A DNA stretch of 64,000 bases from Aselliscus stoliczkanus (taxonomy: Eukaryota > Chordata > Mammalia > Chiroptera > Hipposideridae). Below, piece after piece: positions 1-12,800 of the stretch. Where the stretch lies: NCBI GenBank assembly GCA_033961575.1, contig CM066737.1:102886709-102950708 (forward strand), in the 5' to 3' direction. The stretch's first letter is position 1; each line of letters begins with the position of its first letter. The position numbers and the translations under genes were made by a program. The notes beneath the pieces are model-generated. The model had not been told where the DNA came from and searched no databases. It saw nothing but the letters and a program-made list of their open reading frames with translations.

Positions 1-829
1 TCATCCGGCAAACCTAGTTCATGGTCGGTGGCTCCTCGTTACTGTTCTAGAGCTGCACTGACCAGTGTGCTCACTGGCCACACGCAGCTACTGAAATGAG
101 TCACAAGTTCAGTTGTGCAGCAGCACTAGCCCCGGTCCACGTGCTCACCAGCCACCTGCGTCCCCTGGCTGCCATGTTGTCTAGTGCAGCTATGGAGCGT
201 TCCCATCATCACCGAAGGCGCCACCGCACAGCTCTGCTCTGTGTCGTTAACTTTGGCTTGACACAGCCGCCATGCCCGAGGGCTGACCAGCATCTTTCCC
301 TGTGAGTTGGAAGCCCTCCCAGGATGTTTACCTGCCCGTGGAAGTGAGTCAGGGAAGGCCACTCTGGAAGGCCTTTGTTCACCAGAGATAGAAAGGAGTG
401 ATATTTGCTTCCCAAATGAAGATAGCTTATCTGGGAGCCAGAGAGCTTAGGCCTGAGAAGAGGGGACGCTCAGGCCCAGGAAAGCCTGCAGAGGGGCCTC
501 AATGCTTTCCACCCGGCACTGACCAGACAACAGAGGGGCTGAGGGGCTCCGGGCTTGAAGTCAGCAGAGGAAACATCCTTTGAAGGTGGCGTTTGCAAAG
601 GACAACTAGCCTGTTTTCCAAAGACATTTTTTTGTAAATAACTGACAGGAGATGGGCTGCTTCCATCAAAGCATTAACCCAGATGATGGGGTTAATCATT
701 AAACCTTCTAGCTGGTGGTTTGCCTGTTTCTCTGATATTCTAATCCGGTTACAGAATGGCTAAGGCAGCTTTAAGTGGAGAGTGGATTATTTTTCCCTTT
801 GTTCGCCTTGTGTTTTCCACTCTGAAAGA
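1..829 (+). promoter_or_regulatory. CLTRN: CLTRN 5' flank, promoter and 5' UTR region
   Basis: This is non-coding sequence upstream of the collectrin start codon. The last 150 bp hold an HNF1-type palindrome (annotated separately). The transcription start cannot be placed from sequence; no convincing TATA box is visible at the expected distance. Bases about 45-110 resemble an old dispersed mammalian repeat that recurs near 22550. Short reading frames on both strands have no recognisable protein similarity and are treated as chance. Confidence 0.6.
691..703 (+). promoter_or_regulatory. CLTRN: HNF1 binding site in the CLTRN promoter
   Basis: The bases GTTAATCATTAAA match the HNF1 palindrome GTTAATNATTAAC at every defined position except the last. 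A second half-site (ATTAACCC) lies at 673-680. The centre is about 130 bp upstream of the CLTRN start codon. Collectrin is a known HNF1A target in pancreatic beta cells and kidney, so a functional site here is expected. Occupancy is inferred. Confidence 0.7.
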
Positions 830-887
830 ATGTTGTGGCTCCTCTTTTTTCTGGTGACTGCTATACATGCTGAACTCTGTCAACCAG
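830..887 (+). CDS. CLTRN: CLTRN coding exon 1 (signal peptide)
   Basis: The exon encodes residues 1-19 plus one base of codon 20. The start ATG at 830 has A at -3, a favourable context, and opens a hydrophobic leader followed by AELCQP, the conserved mature N-terminus of collectrin. The donor is GTACAT at 888. This is the only ATG compatible with the conserved protein. Confidence 0.95.
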
Positions 888-3800
888 GTACATAGCCTTG
901 AAACTTAAAAATAGATTAACAGTTTTCTAAATGTGTGACAAGTCTTTTACTGAAAGACCTCTTTATTTTTCTAAATTTGCAGATGTGTTGTGGCTTGAAA
1001 GTTGAGCCTGTGACTGTTTCATGAGTTTGAAAGAAAAACTTAAACCATCTAAGATGATTGCAGTGAAACTTCTTGGAGTTTTAGGGGCAGTTTAATTGCC
1101 CTTCTATTGATTTGATTTGCATTAAATATTTGAATTTATCAAGCGCTGTTTTGGCAGATTTTCTCATATACAGCTCTTTTTTCTTTCTGGCAGATGCAGA
1201 AAATGCTTTTAAAGTGAGACTTAGCATCAGAACAGCTCTGGGAGATAAAGCAGTAAGTGGAGAATCTGTGTGTTCATTTTAAATTTTGTTTGCTAATAGC
1301 ACTGTGCTTTCTCAAATATCGAGTCTCTCTGCATAGTTACCTTAAACTTTATAGATTACTTCTAAAGACCTGAAGTAAAATTATATTAAAATAGAAATTG
1401 TTGATAAAATGATTTTGCCTAAAATATTTAATCTGTGATGTATGCTAGAAAATACATGTAATTTTGTATTACACAAAACAGTTTTGCAAACTTGAACATT
1501 TCAACTCAGCCTAGTGGCGCACAGCAGCCTGAGTCAGGCATCCAGGTAATTTGAATTTTGTAAGCCTCAGTTTTCTAATCATTGAAAAGAAGTCATACTC
1601 CACCTACATAAGACTTTTAATAGCACAAAATTTTCAAAATCTAACGAGAAGTTTCTTTAATTCTTCTTAAATATTTGACAACATGAAATATGTGCTTATG
1701 AAATGGAAATTTAAAAAATACTCATGGATCTCGTGGAGCTATAGGAACAGTAAAGACTGTGGAATTAATAAGATGGTACTGTGTAATTCTAGTTTCAGTT
1801 TTCCAGTGTGGTCTGTGAAAATCTCCCCAATAGAAGGTGATATCAAGATGCCTCAGGCCAGAGACAGTAAAACAGTGCTGACGAAACTTAGAGGTATTCT
1901 GTTTGCAGGCCCATCTACCAATATGATTTTATTCGCTCAATGGGTAATAATTGTATGACAGCTAACATTTATTGACAACCTAGTTTACTTTCTAGCTGGG
2001 CCCTGTCTAAGCACTTTGCTCACATCAGTTTCACTTAGTTCTCACTACCATCCTTTAAATAAGGTAGTACAGTTATTCCCATTCCCCTTGGATGGATGAG
2101 AGGTGCAAAGAAGTTAAATGAACTGCCTGAGATCTCAAATCAGCAGGTGGCGGAGGTAAGATTTGAACCTGGGCCTTCTGGCTGCAGAATCCGCTCTCTC
2201 TGCTAACATAGGGTTGCTTATCTCAGGGTATCTCAGGGCGGGCCACATGCTAGAGGCAGGGGATGCAGCGCAGCTAAAATCAGACTTGTCCGTGCCCTTG
2301 TGGAGCTGATAGTAGTGGGAGAATGGGTTGTCCTTTAAATGTTCAGTGAACCAAGTGCAAATATGCAACCTGGACAAGCATTATAGGAAGGAAAACACAA
2401 GTGGTCTTTGGCCTCATCCAGGGCCCCAGTACCTGGCATTTGCTGTGAGGTCTAAAGCACAAAGAACCAAGGGATAAGAGAAAAAAGGGCAGGGGAACAG
2501 CATGCGCAAAGGCTAATTACACAGAGAAACTTGGTGAGAATGAGGGATGGAAGGAAGACTCCGGTGTCTGGAGCTGGAGCGTGAGGAGGAGCATGGCACA
2601 TGATGAGCTTAGAGAGAAAGAAGGGGCCAGGCGGAAGAATATGTGCACTGTGTTAGGGAGCTTTGATATTATCTTTAAAGCAAATGGGGGTTTTATGAAA
2701 GAGATGTCACGATAGAATTAGTGTTTGGAAGACAGATTGGAGGGGACTAGGGTAGAAAGGAGGAAGCAGTCAGGAGGTGATGGAAGGAGCGTAGGGGAGA
2801 GGTGATGTCCTTTTGAAATACTGTGTCGGTGGAGAGAGAGTACTGAAGGGATTCGAGAGCCACAGGGGTGGTGTGACAAGGAAGGCAGAAGGGGCCAAGG
2901 ATGAAGCTTTTGTTTCTAGATATGCAGCTGGGAGGGTGATGGCCCATTTATGAGTCAGGCAGCCAGGTACAGACAAGAACAGGCTTTAATTTTGGACTTG
3001 TTGTGTTTGAGCTAGTTTGACAAGTAGGCAAGGTCAGAGCTGGCTTGAGATATACAATCCTGAGTCATTTGCTCTAAGCTGGGGGAGAGGACTGCTGAGG
3101 GACAAAGTTCAGAGGGCCAAGAAGAGAGGGCCTAGCGGAGAGCTTCCAGGCTCTCTAATTCCCGAAGCTGTTGTAGAAGAGGATGAACCTGCAAAGGGGG
3201 TCAGGGGCAGGGGGCAAACCAGGAAAAGCTGGTATCCCAGTGGGGAAGAGAGTGTGCCAAAGTGAAGGCAATCTTCAAGCGCCGAATGCCGTGGAGAGGC
3301 CAAGCGAGGTGAAACTGAAAATGGCTCCTTGTGTTAAGCAGTGTGGAGGACAGTGGTAACTTTAGAGAGCCAGGAAAACTGAAAGGCACATCATGGAGGG
3401 AGTTAGGAACGGGGCGGCGAACATATGATGACACAAGTTTGGACAGCTTGAGAATTGGGGCTGTGAAGAGCAGGGAAGAGAAAGCACTAGGTGGAAGGAG
3501 GACTGAGTAAAGTGATTTGCTTTTGCTGCTGTTTTAATGGGAAAGACGAGCATGGTGGAAAGTCAGTGGACATGCTCAAGCCAGCATTGAACACACAGAA
3601 GAGGGAAGGACCGACACTTTAGATCCTGAGCAGGGCAGAAGGGAAGTGTCCCTAATACAGGTGGATGGAACCGCCATTAACTGGAGGAGAAATTCCATGT
3701 CTGGCCCTGCAGGGGAGGGTGTGTGGCTACGGAGGAAGTTTTGTGTTCGGTGACCGGAGGGTGGGGGAGATTAAATCGATGACTTGAGATGCATCTATAA

Positions 3801-6800
3801 AATATGAAACGAGAGCTTCTAGTGACAGTAAGGTATGATGGAAAGCCGTGAAATTTGGGGGGCTTGAAGGGGACTGGAAATAGTCATTGTTAACCATGAG
3901 ACAGAGGAAACTGGTGGAAAAAACCTAATGGATTCCCAGGAAATTTGGGAGGAAGCCATCATGAATTTAGAGTTAAACCAACAATCCCTGTCTTGTGACT
4001 TTCTCCTGTTATACTTGATTGGTCACCTAAAATGTGGGGTCAGCCACATTGGTTTGCTAGGCCTGCTGTGACAAAGTACCACAGACTGGGTGGCTTCAAC
4101 TACAGCAGTTTATCTTCTCTCAGTTCTGGAGGCTAGAAATCCAAGAAAAAGTGTCATCAGGGTTGATTCCTCCTGAGTTCCATAAGGGAAGGGTTTGTTC
4201 CAGGTCTTTCTCCTTGGCTTGTACATGGCTGTCTTCTCCCTGTATCTTCACATGTCTTCCCTCAGTGTGTGTCTATATCCAAATTTCCTTTTCTTACAAG
4301 GACACTAGTCATATTGGATGAGGGCCCACCCAGTTGATTTCATTTTAACCTAATCACCTCTATAAAGACACTATTTCCAAATATGATTACTTTCTGAGGT
4401 ACTGGGGTTAGGGCTTCAATATATAAATTTCTTTTTTGGGAGGGGGAGGAGGGAGTGACACAATTCAGCCCATAACATGCACATACACTCAAGTTTCCAG
4501 CTAAGAAAATGAAGCAAACCCATTGTACTGATGTGAATAAAGGAAAGGCAGCTCCGAGGGGGAATCAGCTTCTGAGAGCAGGGAGACCGCGAGGAAGAGG
4601 ACTGGCAGTGTATGTCCAGGATGAGAGGTCCGCATATCTGATTTGTTGACTGGCTACTGCCACTGCCGGTTCTGAAGAAGATAATGCGATGGGAAACACA
4701 CCACGTTTGGAATGATAGAATGTCCAAGAAACTCTATCCTGGACATTATGGTGACATGATTTATCATAGTCTTCACTGTTTAGTGTATGAGAAAGATGAG
4801 GGGTGGGCACCCCCCCCCCCACTGTAGGCACAGTTAGAACCCAATGAACCATTTTTTCCCTCATGCCTCTTCACTTTACACTTTCTGTTTTACTTCTCTC
4901 TCAGTATGCCTGGGATACAAATGAAGAATATCTCTTCAGAGCAATGGTGGCTTTCGCCATGAGAAAGGTTCCCAACAGAGAAACAACAGAGTAAGTAACC
5001 AGTGAAAAATCGTAATGGATAGCTTGCAGCATTATTTGAGATAGATCATTAATTCAAAAGTCGATCTTGAAAATAACTTATTAACCTAATTTTTCAGGGA
5101 TCCATCTATTTTTTTAACATTAAACAAAAACTTTTGTAATGTAGCTCAGCTTACCATTTATGTCATGTTCCAACGATGCTCTTCATTCAACGGGCACTAT
5201 GAAGAGAAATATTAAAAAATTGTAGTCATAAGCTTTCTACATTTCTATTGTATACATATTTCTCTTGCAGATAGATACATGATAGATAGATAGATTATAT
5301 ATCTATATATACACACACATATATATATGAACTCTGCTCTCATTGTATTAGTTGGCTCGGGCCACCATAACAAAATGCCACAGACTGGGTAGCTTAAACA
5401 ACAGACATTTATTTTCTCACAGTTCTGAAGGTGGGAAGTCCAAGATCAAGGTGCTGGCAAGGTAGGCTTCGTTCTGAGGCCTCTTCTTTCGATTTGCAGG
5501 CGCCACCAGATCATGGTGTGCTCGTGTGACCTCTTCTTTGTTAAGGGGGAAGTGGAGAAGGAAAAAGTGTGAGCTCTCTGGTGTCTCTTCTTATGAGAAC
5601 ATTAGTCCTATATTACCAGGGCTCCACCCTCATGACCTCATTTAGTCATAATTACCTCACCTTATGACCTCAATTACCTCCCCTTATGACCTCATTTAGT
5701 CATAGTTACCTCCTTATATGCCCTATCACCAAATACACTCACATTTGGGGTTAGGGCTTCAACATATGAATTTGGAGGGAGGGGGACAAATCATTCCATA
5801 GCACTCATTTTGAAAATAATTGAAATATATAAAGGTTTGTCTCTATTGGTGTCTATCATAGCACCTTGTTTATTTTCTTAAAAGCTTTACTACCATTTTT
5901 AGTAGTTTCGCCTTTTTTTCTATTCTTCCAGAGGCATCTTCTCTAGTTCTGATGTTTCCTACCATCTCTTTCTGTGACTAGGGCAACACTCCTGGTTTCT
6001 CTCTCCTCCCCCCTCCCTCTTTCCCTTGAGAGGTGAAATGACTGATCTGATGGGAGAGCTGAAAGGAGAAATTGAGTGTGGGTCCCTCTCTTTCAGAGCA
6101 GGCCTGCCTCCAGACAACGCCAGTTTTCTGTGCTACTCCCTGCACTCAGTACAGAATCTGGCCTTGCATGGTCAAGCATACACAGCTGAGGACTGTTTGC
6201 ACCGGCAGGCACAAATCGTAAGATACTCAGTATCTTGCACATTATTCCAGTATGTGGCGAGACGTGCCTCCGTTTGGCTGTATGTGGGACACTATAGATG
6301 AATTGATCTCATTGCAGGATTTTTGTTTAATTAGGAAGAAAATTTGCCTACTGATTAAAGTCATATCCTCCAACCCAGCCTTTAATTTTGGCCTCCTGTC
6401 TGCTTCATTCTTTTGTCTTAATTTCATAATACGTACTTCAGAGGCTGGCAAAGAGGATTGCTATTTATTGTTCTCCCTCAAACCCACAATATATGATGCA
6501 TGGGCTGTCACTATAAGGAATAATACAGAACAGTGGAATTTGGGGGAGCAAAATAAAAATATCTATGTATTTGTGTGTACACACATGTGTATATGTACAT
6601 ATGCATACATATATAGTTTAAAATAGATAATATTAACATGACTCAAAAAATTAAAACAAGGGTATATACTAAAACAAAATTATGCCCCAACTGAACTCTA
6701 TTCCTATTATATAGATTTTAAGAAAAAACATATTTGCTTTTATCTCATGCCTTTAAACTTCAGCATTCTTTCCATAACTATTAGATAATAGCATTATAAA

Positions 6801-9800
6801 AAATTGAAAATGAAAAATATAAGAAAAAAAGCCACTGATCACTCATAATGCAAATCCCTCAAATACTCTTTTTTTTCTTCAGGTCCTTGTTCAGCAGGTT
6901 CTATAGTTGCTTTGTTCATGGTGCTTTTACTTCCTCCAAGTGCCTACATTTCACCTTGTAAATGACTGTGTTAAATCAGATGTCTCCACTCTTAGGAAAA
7001 GTTCATTTCAAGATTTCAGATTGAGGGGCCAGCCGAGTGGCACGGTGGTTAAGCGCTGGTTTAGGAAGCCAGCGGCCCCGATTCGGGTCCCACATGTGAG
7101 GGCCAGTGACACTGCCCTCAAAAAAAAAAAAAAGGTTTCAGATTGATTTTGAGGAATTTGCTTTACAAAAAATTTTTTTTTTTTGAGGGCAGTGTCACTG
7201 GCCCTCATATGTGGGACCTGAACCAGGGCCGCCAGCTTCCCAAGCTGGAGCTTAACCACTACACCACTCGGCCAGCCCAAAAATTAAGTATAATTCCCTA
7301 TTTCTTGTATGTATTTATTTATTTCTTTTTTTGAGGGCAGTGTCACTGGCCCTCATATGTGGGACCGAACCGGGGCCGGGGACATTGTAGAAGTCTGGGA
7401 CTATTTAGCCTGGTTTATTTGCAAAAATATTTTTTTCTTGGAATTGGGTGCACAGGATATATAGAGGGTTTTGTTGCCAATACCAGTTGAAAAAAATCGA
7501 ATCGTGCAAGTCAGGGGGCACCAAACATTTTTCTGTTTCGGCTCAGGCGGTATGAGTCCCAGCAGTTGTGCTGCCAGGGGCTGAGTGATGAAGCTGCCTA
7601 ATGAATTGGGTCAGGTTTACAGTGCAGTTCCATTGCCGGGCCTATGTCTCCATGTGCTGCCATAAAGGAGGCGGCCTGTGCATGGACAGACTTCCCCTGT
7701 GGAAAAGGCACCACAGGATGCTAGCTGGGGCTGAAGATACTCTGAGAGAGGCAGCCAGACGGAGGGTGGCAGTGGATGGAACATGCCAGCAGCTTGGCAG
7801 CTGGGTCAGGTTTTACATCTTCTGCCCTAGAGGGCGTTTGGTGCCAGTGTGAAACAGAGTGGGTTCCAGAAGGTCAGAAACATCCCTCTGTAGGATGGCT
7901 TCAGGGATTCAAATCATGAACCTTTGCTGTTTCTTGTTTTTTTTTCTGCCCCATTATGGCTTCTTCTATGAATACTACAGAAAACTGAAGATACTGAGAT
8001 GCACTGGAGTGAACATGTAAAGAGTAACCCACTAAAGATAGTCAAGTTATAAACAGGGTAATGAATCCTCTCGGTACCATCCCACCTTTTGCCCCATCCT
8101 TACTCCGGTATCTCTCATTATCCGGCTGGATCATCTCCAGGGACACAGAGCCCAGCACCTCCTGAGGAAGTCCTCGCAGATTTGCAGGCCTATGCTTGGC
8201 CATTCCTTGATCCAGAGTAACCCTGAATGGCTATGCGAGAGGACGTCCTTTCTAGAGAGAGGCCCTGGCAGCATCCAGGCAGGATGTGCTGGAGACTGAG
8301 CTGGTCCATCACCGTCACCCGGCAGGCGGTGAAGAGGAGGCTGGAGAGGCAGAGGGGTGGGCCTGCAGAGAGGCTGAGGCGTTTCCGTCCGTCCCCCAGG
8401 ACAGAGATGGGAACAGGCTCCAGTGTGTGCACACCAGGCAGCCAGGTGGGGTGCTGACAGCTGGGCCCCGCCATACCCGTGTCTGTGCGCTGTGAGGGAC
8501 AGCCTTGCCTGTTTCCCTGCCCGCCTCAAGTCAGGCAGAGCACTGCGCACAGAGTGCAGTTGTCTGTGAGGAGGGACTGGAGTCCTATCGCCTAGTCAGC
8601 TGCTTCCAGACTTGCAGACATTCTCAGGACTAGTTCAGGCTCCACCTGGGTAGCAGCAGCTGCACTTCTAGAGACTCTGATGCGCCCCCCCTCCCCCTCA
8701 CTCCCCACCCCCCTCCCCCCATTGAGGTTGTGCCGGAATGCACAGCGGGGCCTGCCTGTAAGCCGGGAAGGCCGGAGGCGGAGTGGGGGGCTTGGGCCTC
8801 TGTGAATGGGGTGCGAGGGTCGCTTTGCCAGCAGTCTGCACTTGACTGCATTGCTGGGGCCAAGTGGAGGGCCGCTGGGTGGAGTCACTCGCGGCCTGCA
8901 GGGCCCAGAAGCAGCGCAGGGCAAGGAGAAGGTGGGAGAGCAAGGCTGCAGTGCGGCACTGGGGACAGAGCGGAGGGTGAGGTGGGACAGGGCGGCCGAG
9001 TGCTTCCGCCATGTCCGGGGGCGATGCGGTGCCCACGGCCCCAGACAGGTCCCCGGAGACCCACAGGTGCCTCTGAATGGGGGACACGGGGGCGCCCACC
9101 CGGACAGAAGGCCACAACAGCGAGAGGGACTCCGACGAGCCCTGGCGAAGGACAAAGAAGGGTACCTTTCTCTTCTCTGACTCCTGGCCTCTGCCATGGA
9201 TCCCCCTCTTCCATCCCTAAATGAGCAAGAAGGTGTGGGGGGGCGGGGAGGGGGGAGCAGGCAGGGGGGAGGGCGACGTGCAGGAGGGAGGGGAGCTCTG
9301 GGTGAAAGAAGGGGGCATGGCCCCCAGGCCCGCACTGCTGGAAGGAGACGCTGTAGTCACAGGCAGGAGACAGCTGGGGCCTGCGCTTTGATTAGACTGC
9401 CCTGAGCATTCAATGGTCAGAAGTGACAGGAAAGCTACACCAAGGGCCCCAAATGCCGGAAGGGGTGGGGGAGGAAGAGGTGACAGGCCAAAGGCAGTGG
9501 GGTGAGACGCAGGAACCTCTGTCCTTATTGTGACCCGCGGAGGCCGGTCTGGTGCCCCGCATTGCTGGGTGGGATCCATAGAAGTAGGAACCTTTATTGA
9601 AAGCCCGCTATGTGCTGGGCCCTGAAATGAATCTAAATCCAGCCCGATTCCTGTTTTTATACAGCTCACATGCAAAGGGTGACTTTTACATTTTTAAATG
9701 GTAGGAAAATGAAGAATCTTCGTGACGCCTGAGAACGATGAGAAATTCCGATTTCTGTGTCCCACATGGTTTCAGGAACACAGCCATGGTCATTTGTGCC

Positions 9801-12800
9801 CCTGGTGTCCATGGCTGCTCTCCTGTTACAGTGGAGGACTGGAAATACAGAGGGTGCCCCCAAAAAATGTAGACACATTTTACAAAAGGAAAAAACAAAA
9901 TTGTAATACTCAGTCAATATATACTGATAACAAAAGATGAATACAAGTCACGTGTGACTTCTGCAATTACTAGAGGTGCTAAAAGTGGTCACCATCAGCA
10001 TCCAGACGCTTCTGAAGATGGCGCACTACCGCTTGAGCAACGTTGACCAAAGTGTCAGCCTGTATACAATTTGTTGGCACCGCTGGTAATCAGTTGGCCC
10101 TTTACACAAAAGCTTGCTCACCCCCACAGAAGACCATGGCCTCTGATTCCAAAGGAAGTCACTCTAGCAAGAGACCTCTTGAAAATAATTCAATGACAAA
10201 TTCTAATGTGTTTCTGAATTTTAAAAGATGTGATATGATATATTATTTTTAGTTCTTAGAGTGGATCTGTCTTAAAATTTCACTATGAACAGCTATCAGT
10301 CTTAGAATCAGATCATTGGATTAAGTAATGTGGACTACTTTGAGGCATACCGGGAAAAACCCTTTGTGTTGCGAATTATTAATCTGTGTGGAATTCCCAT
10401 GGTGCTATCCTCTGGCTGCAGCTGTAAAAATCAGGAAGGGGTATTTAATTTGCAGGACCCAGTGCAAAATGAAAATGCAGGGCCTTTTGTTCAAAAATGG
10501 TTAACAATTTCAAGATGGCAACAGCAGAGCATTAAACCCTGAAAAGGGTAGGTGCCTATGTGTCCACACTGGTCCCATGGCCAAGAAGTTGGCCCTGGCA
10601 CGAATTATAGGAAGAGAGGTTAAATGTGACGGAAACAGGGCAATTCCATAGAAGCATTATATACACATTTTCATAGGAAAAATGTTTTTTTTTTTTTCTT
10701 AAGCAGAAAGGAAGGCGGATGAAAACAATTAACTCACAGAAGGCTCTAGTCAAATTAGGTCTGGTTACTTGAGGTTTTCATTGACGATGGCAACCAGATG
10801 TTTTCAACTTTTTACAGTAAGATTTCAGCCAGACCTATTAAAACAGTTTCACAGGGATTTTTAAAAATTGAAACATAGTGGATGTATAACATTGTATAAG
10901 TTGAAGGTGTACAGCAGGTCGATTTCGTACATTGATGTATTGTAGCGATTGCCACTATGGCATTAGCTAACATCCCATCATGTCACATAGTTAGCATTTC
11001 TTGTTTGTGGTGGGAATGCTTAAGACCTAGTCTGTTGGCAAGTTTGATGTTTGCAATTCAGTGTCATGTCCAAAGTCACTATCCTGTGCACTAGATCTCT
11101 AGGACTTATTCATCTACTAATTGCCAGTCACAGGGATATTACAGTGTTGAAAGTATTGGGCTGTGAGAAAAGTCATGACGTATTGTTTCTATGTTTTTCA
11201 TTGCAAAAATGCGTCATGACTTTTCCGACAACCCAATACATTTAAAGTTTAGACTCCATCCCAAGTTTACTTGAATAATATGTTTTTAGAATAATCTCTC
11301 ATTTTTTTTTGAGGGCAGTGTCATGGGCCCTCATATGTGGTACCCGAACTGGGGCCGCTGGCTTCCCAAGCCAGCGCTTAAGCACTGCGCCACTTGGCCG
11401 GCCCTCTCATTTTTAGCAGGAGAGGTTGAAGTCTAATTCAGGCATAGTACTCTCTGAGTTAAATGGCGTAAGGCCTGGAATGGATTTCTTCCTCTGCCTG
11501 GTTATTCAAGGATAAGTCCTGTGATCTAAGAAGGAACAACGTGCGGTTGTATCCATGGCAAGGGGATTAACGGCCTTGTGCTTGTGAGGCGGCAGCCTGG
11601 CTCCTATTTAGTCCTTTTGATTTCCAGAAACAAGAGCCCCATTCTTCCCACTGCGTGGATGTGGGCGGCCCTGTCTGGTGCCATTGATGGCAAATGGCAG
11701 TGGAGCCAGTTCTTAGAGAGTCCCCTTCAGACCAGGGCTCCCCACACTTGAGGAAGAGAGTGGACGCTTTTGCCCTTTTAGTGATTTGCTGAGAGAAGCC
11801 ATTTGGTTTTGCATAAGTATTATTATTTTGTAAAACTGTTGGACAAAAATGATTAATAAGGTGAATTCAAAGAATTCCATCAGAAGCATCTATATGTAGT
11901 CTTGAAAATGTAGATTTTTCTATTGAGCTGTGCTTATGGCATTTCAGTTTATTATATTAAAACATACTTAAGAAGACATATTTCGCGCAGTACCTGCTTG
12001 TTGGTTGATTTATCTTTCATTTTGGACAAATCTTGGAGGACATTTAGTGTGGTCACATTTGGAAGAAAGACCATGGATAAGTCACAGTGGTTGAACATAA
12101 TAATGGAAGGACTTGGAATCCTTAGTTTGCCGAGTGAATTAACTACTGAAATCTATACAATGGGTCTTAATGTTACGTCCATTTTAGCACCAACTTTCTC
12201 TCCTTACACTTAACAACCCTCCACCTGCTATATCCAGGAGTCTTCTTTCACTACAGTTTGTGTTATAATGTGTCTCTAAGTATTTGTATCCGGGTAAGGG
12301 GATTTTCAGAGAAGTTACCTCCCTCCCTCCCTCCCTCCCTCCCTCCCTCCCTCCCTCCCTCCCTCCCTCCCTCTCTTTTCTATTTTCACAGCCTCTTCCC
12401 AATTCAGTTTTTCACAGGGTCTCAGGGAAAGACTTCAGAAACAGTGAGGTATGAACCTTCATTCACCCATCCATTCATTTCACAGTCACTTACTGAGTGC
12501 ACACATTGTCACACATCTGGAGTACGGGGGACCGATGACACAGGACAGACTTGGGCCTTGTCCTCATGTCCGCAGGCCCAGAGAAGTCTCGTGTGGCAGG
12601 TGGACAAAGTCTTTGATGGTCTCCCCGGTGCCCCTCAGCTGGTGGTTTTTTTGGATTGCCCTCGGTTTTCTGTTCCAGGACGTACTCCTCCCAAGTCCCC
12701 TTGCTGTGTCAGTTTCCCAATCTTATCTGTTTTTCATGACCTGGGTGCTTTTGAACAGGGCTGGTTATGTCTTTTGTAGAAGTCCTCAATTTGCCATTGT

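Larger units (their letters stand above)
1253..4904 (+). other. CLTRN: CLTRN intron 2
   Basis: A 3.65-kb intron. It holds a MIR fragment at 1957-2205, a long old repeat-like block at about 2240-3640 and another old repeat at 4050-4470. A run of C at 4810-4820 precedes the acceptor region. No coding sequence was recognised. Confidence 0.85.

Noticed and set aside
8592..9335. Open frame of 247 codons on the minus strand
   Set aside because: It is rich in Pro, Arg and Ser as expected in a GC-rich block, other frames there are open too, and no domain is recognisable.
12258..12779. Frame of 173 codons with Pro-Ser repeats
   Set aside because: It is driven by the (CCCT)n microsatellite; the opposite strand is open through the same tract.
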